Part shown: positions 36,823-39,983 of the stretch, piece after piece
Numbering within the stretch: position 1 is the first letter of the stretch
Layout of the letters: every line of letters starts with the position of its first letter
DNA from: Winogradskya consettensis
Lineage (GTDB): Bacteria; Actinomycetota; Actinomycetes; Mycobacteriales; Micromonosporaceae
Assembly (NCBI RefSeq): GCF_018332715.1
Contig: NZ_BOQP01000062.1
Location: 1-39,983 of the forward strand
Length of the DNA: 39,983 bases
Direction of reading: 5' to 3'
Position numbers and translations under genes: made by a program
The notes under the pieces: model-generated
Seen by the model: the letters and a program-made list of their open reading frames with translations, nothing else
Databases searched by the model: none
What the model was told of the DNA's origin: nothing

Positions 36823-39126
36823 ATGGCGATGCCGCTCTATGTAACCGTGTCCGGCGCGGACCAGTTGATGTTCCCCGGCGACGGCCGTGTCGTCGTCGGC
36901 CGTGACCCCCACTGCACCGTCGTCCTCGGCGACAACGGCGTCTCCCGCGAGCACTGCCACTTCGAGCTGCGTGGCCACCAGTGGACCGTGGTCGACACCA
37001 GCCGCAACGGGACGTACCTCGGCTCCGAGCGGATCACCGCGCTCGCCCTGAGGCCTGGCATCCCCACCGTGCTGCGCCTCGGTAATCTCGACGCCGGGCC
37101 GGTCCTGACCGTGCACGCGGGAGACGCCGGCGACGAGGGCGCGGAGCCGACCTCCCTGGCCATGGCCCCCATCGCCGTCGCGGCACCCGAGTCGGTCCGC
37201 GAGCAGTACCCCTTCCCAGGGAGGCCGCTCACGATCGGCCGCCAGCCGGACAACGACGTGATCGTCGACGACCTGCTGGTCTCGCGCTACCACGCCACCG
37301 TCGCCGTGGCGCAGCCCGGCGTCGCAGTGGTCACCGATCTCGGCGGCCGCAACGGCACGTTCGTCAACGGTCACCCCGTGCACCGCTCCTCGCTGCTGCC
37401 CGGCGACCGGCTCACCATCGGCCGTTCCACGTTCAGCTTCGACGGCATCGGCGCGCTGCGTGAGCACGGTGAGGCGCCGGAGACCTCCCTCGCCGCGCAG
37501 AACCTCACCGTCCGCTACGGCGAGACCCGCGTCATCTCCGACATCACGTTCTCGGTGCCGCCGGGCTCGCTGATCGCGATCATCGGTCCCAGCGGCGCCG
37601 GCAAGTCCACCCTGCTGCGCGCCCTGACCGGCGCCCGGGCGGCCGACGAGGGCCACGTCTACGTCGACGGCATCGACCTGTACCCGTCCTACGACGAGGT
37701 TCGCCACCGCATCGGCCTGGTCCCGCAGGAGGACGTCCTGCACGATCAACTGCAGTTGGTCCAGGCCCTGCGTTACGCGGCGGCTCTGCGTCTGCCCGAC
37801 GACGTGCCTTCCTCGGTACGCGACCAGCGCGTCGACGAGGTCCTCACCCAGCTCGACCTCACCAAGCAGCGCGACCTGCCGATCCACCGCCTCTCCGGCG
37901 GTCAGCGCAAACGGGCCTCCGTCGCGATGGAGCTGCTCACCGAGCCGTCCCTGCTCTACCTCGACGAACCCACCTCCGGCCTCGACCCGCTGCTCGACCG
38001 CGAGGTGATGCGCCAGCTCCGCAGCCTCGCCGACCGCGGCCGCACCGTCGTGGTCGTCACCCACAGCACCCTGCACCTCGACGCCTGCCACAACGTCCTC
38101 GCCCTGGCCCGCGGCGGCCGCGTCGCGTACTTCGGCCCGCCCGCCGGCCTGCTCGACCACTTCGGCGCCCGCGACTACGCCGACGCGTTCAGCGCGCTCA
38201 GCGAGGAAGCCACCGAGTGGGCCGGCCTGCACTCGCTCACCGCGCAGCCGAAGACCCGCGAGCGCTTCGGCCAGGCAGCGTCCCCGGCCCCGCCCAAGCA
38301 GGGCATGCTGCGCCAGACCGGCCTGCTCATGCATCGCGCGACGACGCTGCTGCTGGCCGACCGCCGGCAGTGGATGATGCTCGTCGGCCTCCCGTTCGTC
38401 CTGGCCGCCGTGGTGCAGACCGCCCCACCCGAGGCGAGCCTGCGCTGGGAACCCGGCCCACCCCAGACCGGCGCCGCGACGCTGCTCGTCATCCTGGTGC
38501 TCGGGGCCGCCTTCATGGGCATGGCCGGCAGCATCCGCGAGCTCGTCGCCGAACGCCCCATCTACCAGCGCGAATGGGCGATCGGGCTGCGCTCCGGCGC
38601 GTACCTGGGCTCGAAGATCGCAGTGAGCGCGATCATCTGCGTCCTGCAAGCGATAGTCCTGGGCCTATTGGGTCTGCTCGGCCGTGACCTGCCCGCCTCG
38701 GGTGTCCTCCTGGCCAGCCCCCGCCTCGAACTGATCGTCGTGCTCGCCCTGACCGCGTTCACCGCCGCGATGGCCGGCCTGCTCGCCAGCGCCCTAGCCC
38801 AGCGCGCCGAACACACCATGTCCATCCTGGTCGTCGCCATCATGGCCCAGCTCGTCCTCAGCGGCGGCCTCTACAGCATCGGCGGCCGGCCGTGGTTGCA
38901 GGCTCTGGCGTTGTTCAGCCCAACCCGCTGGGGCTTCGCCTCCGGCGCCGTCACGGTCGACCTGCGCACGTTCCACATCCTGCTGCCCGCCGACGGCCTG
39001 TGGACGTACACCGTGGGGGCCTGGTGGTTCGCCATGGGCGCGCTCGCGACACTGGGCCTGGCCTACATCGTTGCCACCCGCATCATCCTGCGCCTGCAGG
39101 AACAGCGACCGAAACGAAAGGGCTGA
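36823..39126 (+). CDS. FHA-FHA-ABC transporter (Rv1747-like)
   Basis: 767 aa, whole ABC half-transporter controlled by phosphothreonine-binding domains. FHA1 at about 18-85 (VVVGRDPHCTVVLGDNGVSR, EHCHFEL, RNGTYL) and FHA2 at about 163-225 (LTIGRQPDNDVIVDDLLVSR, YHATV, GGRNGTFVNG). NBD about 235-450: Walker A GPSGAGKST, signature LSGGQRKRA, Walker B LLYLDEPTSGLD, switch VVTHST. ABC2-type membrane domain with six helices from about 510 to 760. By likeness to Mycobacterium Rv1747 it probably exports a lipid or glycolipid and is switched by a Ser/Thr kinase. ATG at 36823; a second ATG two codons on is equally possible. Followed 5 nt later by a DUF3592 gene. Confidence 0.9.
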   Translation: MAMPLYVTVSGADQLMFPGDGRVVVGRDPHCTVVLGDNGVSREHCHFELRGHQWTVVDTSRNGTYLGSERITALALRPGIPTVLRLGNLDAGPVLTVHAGDAGDEGAEPTSLAMAPIAVAAPESVREQYPFPGRPLTIGRQPDNDVIVDDLLVSRYHATVAVAQPGVAVVTDLGGRNGTFVNGHPVHRSSLLPGDRLTIGRSTFSFDGIGALREHGEAPETSLAAQNLTVRYGETRVISDITFSVPPGSLIAIIGPSGAGKSTLLRALTGARAADEGHVYVDGIDLYPSYDEVRHRIGLVPQEDVLHDQLQLVQALRYAAALRLPDDVPSSVRDQRVDEVLTQLDLTKQRDLPIHRLSGGQRKRASVAMELLTEPSLLYLDEPTSGLDPLLDREVMRQLRSLADRGRTVVVVTHSTLHLDACHNVLALARGGRVAYFGPPAGLLDHFGARDYADAFSALSEEATEWAGLHSLTAQPKTRERFGQAASPAPPKQGMLRQTGLLMHRATTLLLADRRQWMMLVGLPFVLAAVVQTAPPEASLRWEPGPPQTGAATLLVILVLGAAFMGMAGSIRELVAERPIYQREWAIGLRSGAYLGSKIAVSAIICVLQAIVLGLLGLLGRDLPASGVLLASPRLELIVVLALTAFTAAMAGLLASALAQRAEHTMSILVVAIMAQLVLSGGLYSIGGRPWLQALALFSPTRWGFASGAVTVDLRTFHILLPADGLWTYTVGAWWFAMGALATLGLAYIVATRIILRLQEQRPKRKG

Positions 39127-39131
39127 GTTCG

Positions 39132-39668
39132 GTGTTCGGACGAGGTACGCGTGCGGCCACCGGCGGCGCCCTGATCGTCGAGGGCCTCGCGGGCATCGAC
39201 ACACCCGGACGCAAGCGGGCGGGGCTGCTCGGCTCCCTGGCGATCCTCGCGATCGGCCTGATCTTCGTCGCCGCCGGCTGGTTCTGGCACAGCCAGCACG
39301 TCCCGTTCCCCGGCGGCGGCACCGCCACCGGCACGATCACCGGCGCCGAACGCAGCCGCAACAACGACAACCGCACGATGTACGCGAAGGTCTACACCTT
39401 CACCACCGCCGAGGGCCGCGAGATCACGGTCACCGAGCCGGAGACCAGCAGCACCCGCCCCGAGCTGGGCGAGAAGGTCACCGTCTCCTACCGCCCGAAC
39501 GACCCGGAAGCCGCCCGCATAGTCCCGGACCACGACTGGCTCCCGTTCGGCATCATGGCCATCGGCGCCCTGGTCGCCGTGATCGGCCTGGTCACCTTCC
39601 TGATCCGCCTCACGACCCTGATCACCGGCATCGTCCTGCTCACCAGCTCCGCCCGCCGCCGCGACTGA
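39132..39668 (+). CDS. DUF3592-type membrane protein
   Basis: 178 aa. Two membrane parts (about 33-52, LLGSLAILAIGLIFVAAGWF, and 140-170, ending GIVLLTSS) flank a beta-rich extracytoplasmic domain of DUF3592 type (GTATGTITGAERSRNNDNRT, YTFTTAEGREITV, VSYRPNDPEAARI). GTG at 39132, 5 nt after the ABC transporter stop, so probably co-transcribed and perhaps working with it. Function unknown. Confidence 0.75.
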   Translation: MFGRGTRAATGGALIVEGLAGIDTPGRKRAGLLGSLAILAIGLIFVAAGWFWHSQHVPFPGGGTATGTITGAERSRNNDNRTMYAKVYTFTTAEGREITVTEPETSSTRPELGEKVTVSYRPNDPEAARIVPDHDWLPFGIMAIGALVAVIGLVTFLIRLTTLITGIVLLTSSARRRD

Positions 39669-39788
39669 GCTGACCGCGACCGCGCTGACCGCGACCGCGC
39701 TGACCGTGACCGCGCTGACCGTGACCGCGCTGACCGTGACCGCGCTGACCGTGACCGCGCTGACCGCGACCGCGCTGACCGCGACCGG
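39669..39788. repeat. 15-bp minisatellite, about eight copies
   Basis: Units of CTGACCGCGACCGCG or CTGACCGTGACCGCG follow head to tail (copies 1, 2, 7 and 8 have CGCG, copies 3-6 have CGTG). It begins directly after the stop of the DUF3592 gene. Not coding as far as I can tell. Confidence 0.9.
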
Positions 39789-39950
39789 CGGTAGGAGGGC
39801 TGTGGAATTTTTTGCGCCTTTTGCGCCCTGCCGGATTGTCGATGATCGTTTGACGCGGCGGACAACACGGCGTGTCACCGTGGTGGCTGATGCGCTGAAT
39901 CCCGATAGGCATTCTCGTGGCGACGCACTCGAAGCACGGCGGGATTCTGT

Positions 39951-39983
39951 ATGACGAACCGCAGTGAAGTGATCTCAGCAAGG
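39951..39983 (+). CDS. Possible gene start running off the window
   Basis: ATG at 39951 opens MTNRSEVISAR and leaves the window. The 8-bp inverted repeat GAATCCCG...CGGGATTC just upstream (about 39899-39947) may form a leader structure. There is no clear ribosome site, so this is weak. Confidence 0.25.
   Translation, partial: MTNRSEVISAR

Noticed and set aside
36535..38649. A 704-codon minus-strand frame opposite the FHA-ABC gene
   Set aside because: Antisense to a clear FHA-ABC transporter, no domain, no ribosome site; a product of high GC content.
39669..39788. Possible CRISPR array
   Set aside because: Units are adjoining 15-mers without spacers, so this is a simple tandem repeat.

Overview
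The window is high-GC actinobacterial DNA, most likely from Actinoplanes or another Micromonosporaceae. This is inferred from the strong G/C bias at third codon positions, GTG starts, secreted CBM2, CBM13 and CBM35-type enzymes, a DivIVA homologue, NarL-type two-component genes and a FHA-ABC transporter. I see no rRNA, tRNA, CRISPR array, transposase or phage module. The sequence looks chromosomal.

Layout. 34-2746 (-) is a two-gene unit, a secreted clan GH-A hydrolase followed by a LacI regulator, with a LacI-type operator at the start of its promoter. 3016-8159 holds a Tat-exported M20 hydrolase, a macro-domain gene broken by two frameshifts, a YjbR protein coupled to a protein of unknown function, a DivIVA homologue whose proper start is not a standard codon, and a PQQ-type sugar dehydrogenase lipoprotein. 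8249-10688 (+) is a tightly coupled ligK - DUF1932 dehydrogenase - ligJ operon, the last steps of 4,5-cleavage of protocatechuate or gallate. 10685-17198 has a TetR gene facing a membrane protein across a large inverted repeat, a sensor kinase with its response regulator, a CPBP protease and an AI-2E family transporter. 17233-21839 has an SsuABC/TauABC-like importer (-) divergent from a GntR regulator and a DUF6282 metallohydrolase (+). Near-identical operator-like sites stand before the ligK operon and before this GntR gene, so the two loci are probably one regulon.

The centrepiece is 21844-27233. It carries a sigma factor that is also a membrane protein. Its sigma2/sigma4 regions are followed by a HxxxCxxC zinc-finger segment, one transmembrane helix and an outer right-handed beta-helix of pectate-lyase type. 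It is divergent from a pectin methylesterase - pectate lyase operon whose two products share a 97% identical CBM13 module. This looks like a one-protein device that senses pectin outside the cell and controls transcription inside.

27573-33614 contains XdhC, an alpha/beta hydrolase, an MFS exporter, a lipid kinase, a DinB-like protein and a membrane protein. 33663-36750 is a second plant-wall locus: a divergent CBM2-SGNH (CE3-like) esterase and a PL11 rhamnogalacturonan lyase. Its shared promoter region has two CebR-type 14-bp palindromes, and a third copy stands before the pectin methylesterase gene. 36823-39668 has an Rv1747-like FHA-FHA-ABC transporter and a DUF3592 protein, followed by a 15-bp minisatellite. 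Overall the genes describe a soil saprophyte breaking down pectin and other plant polymers and lignin-type aromatics.
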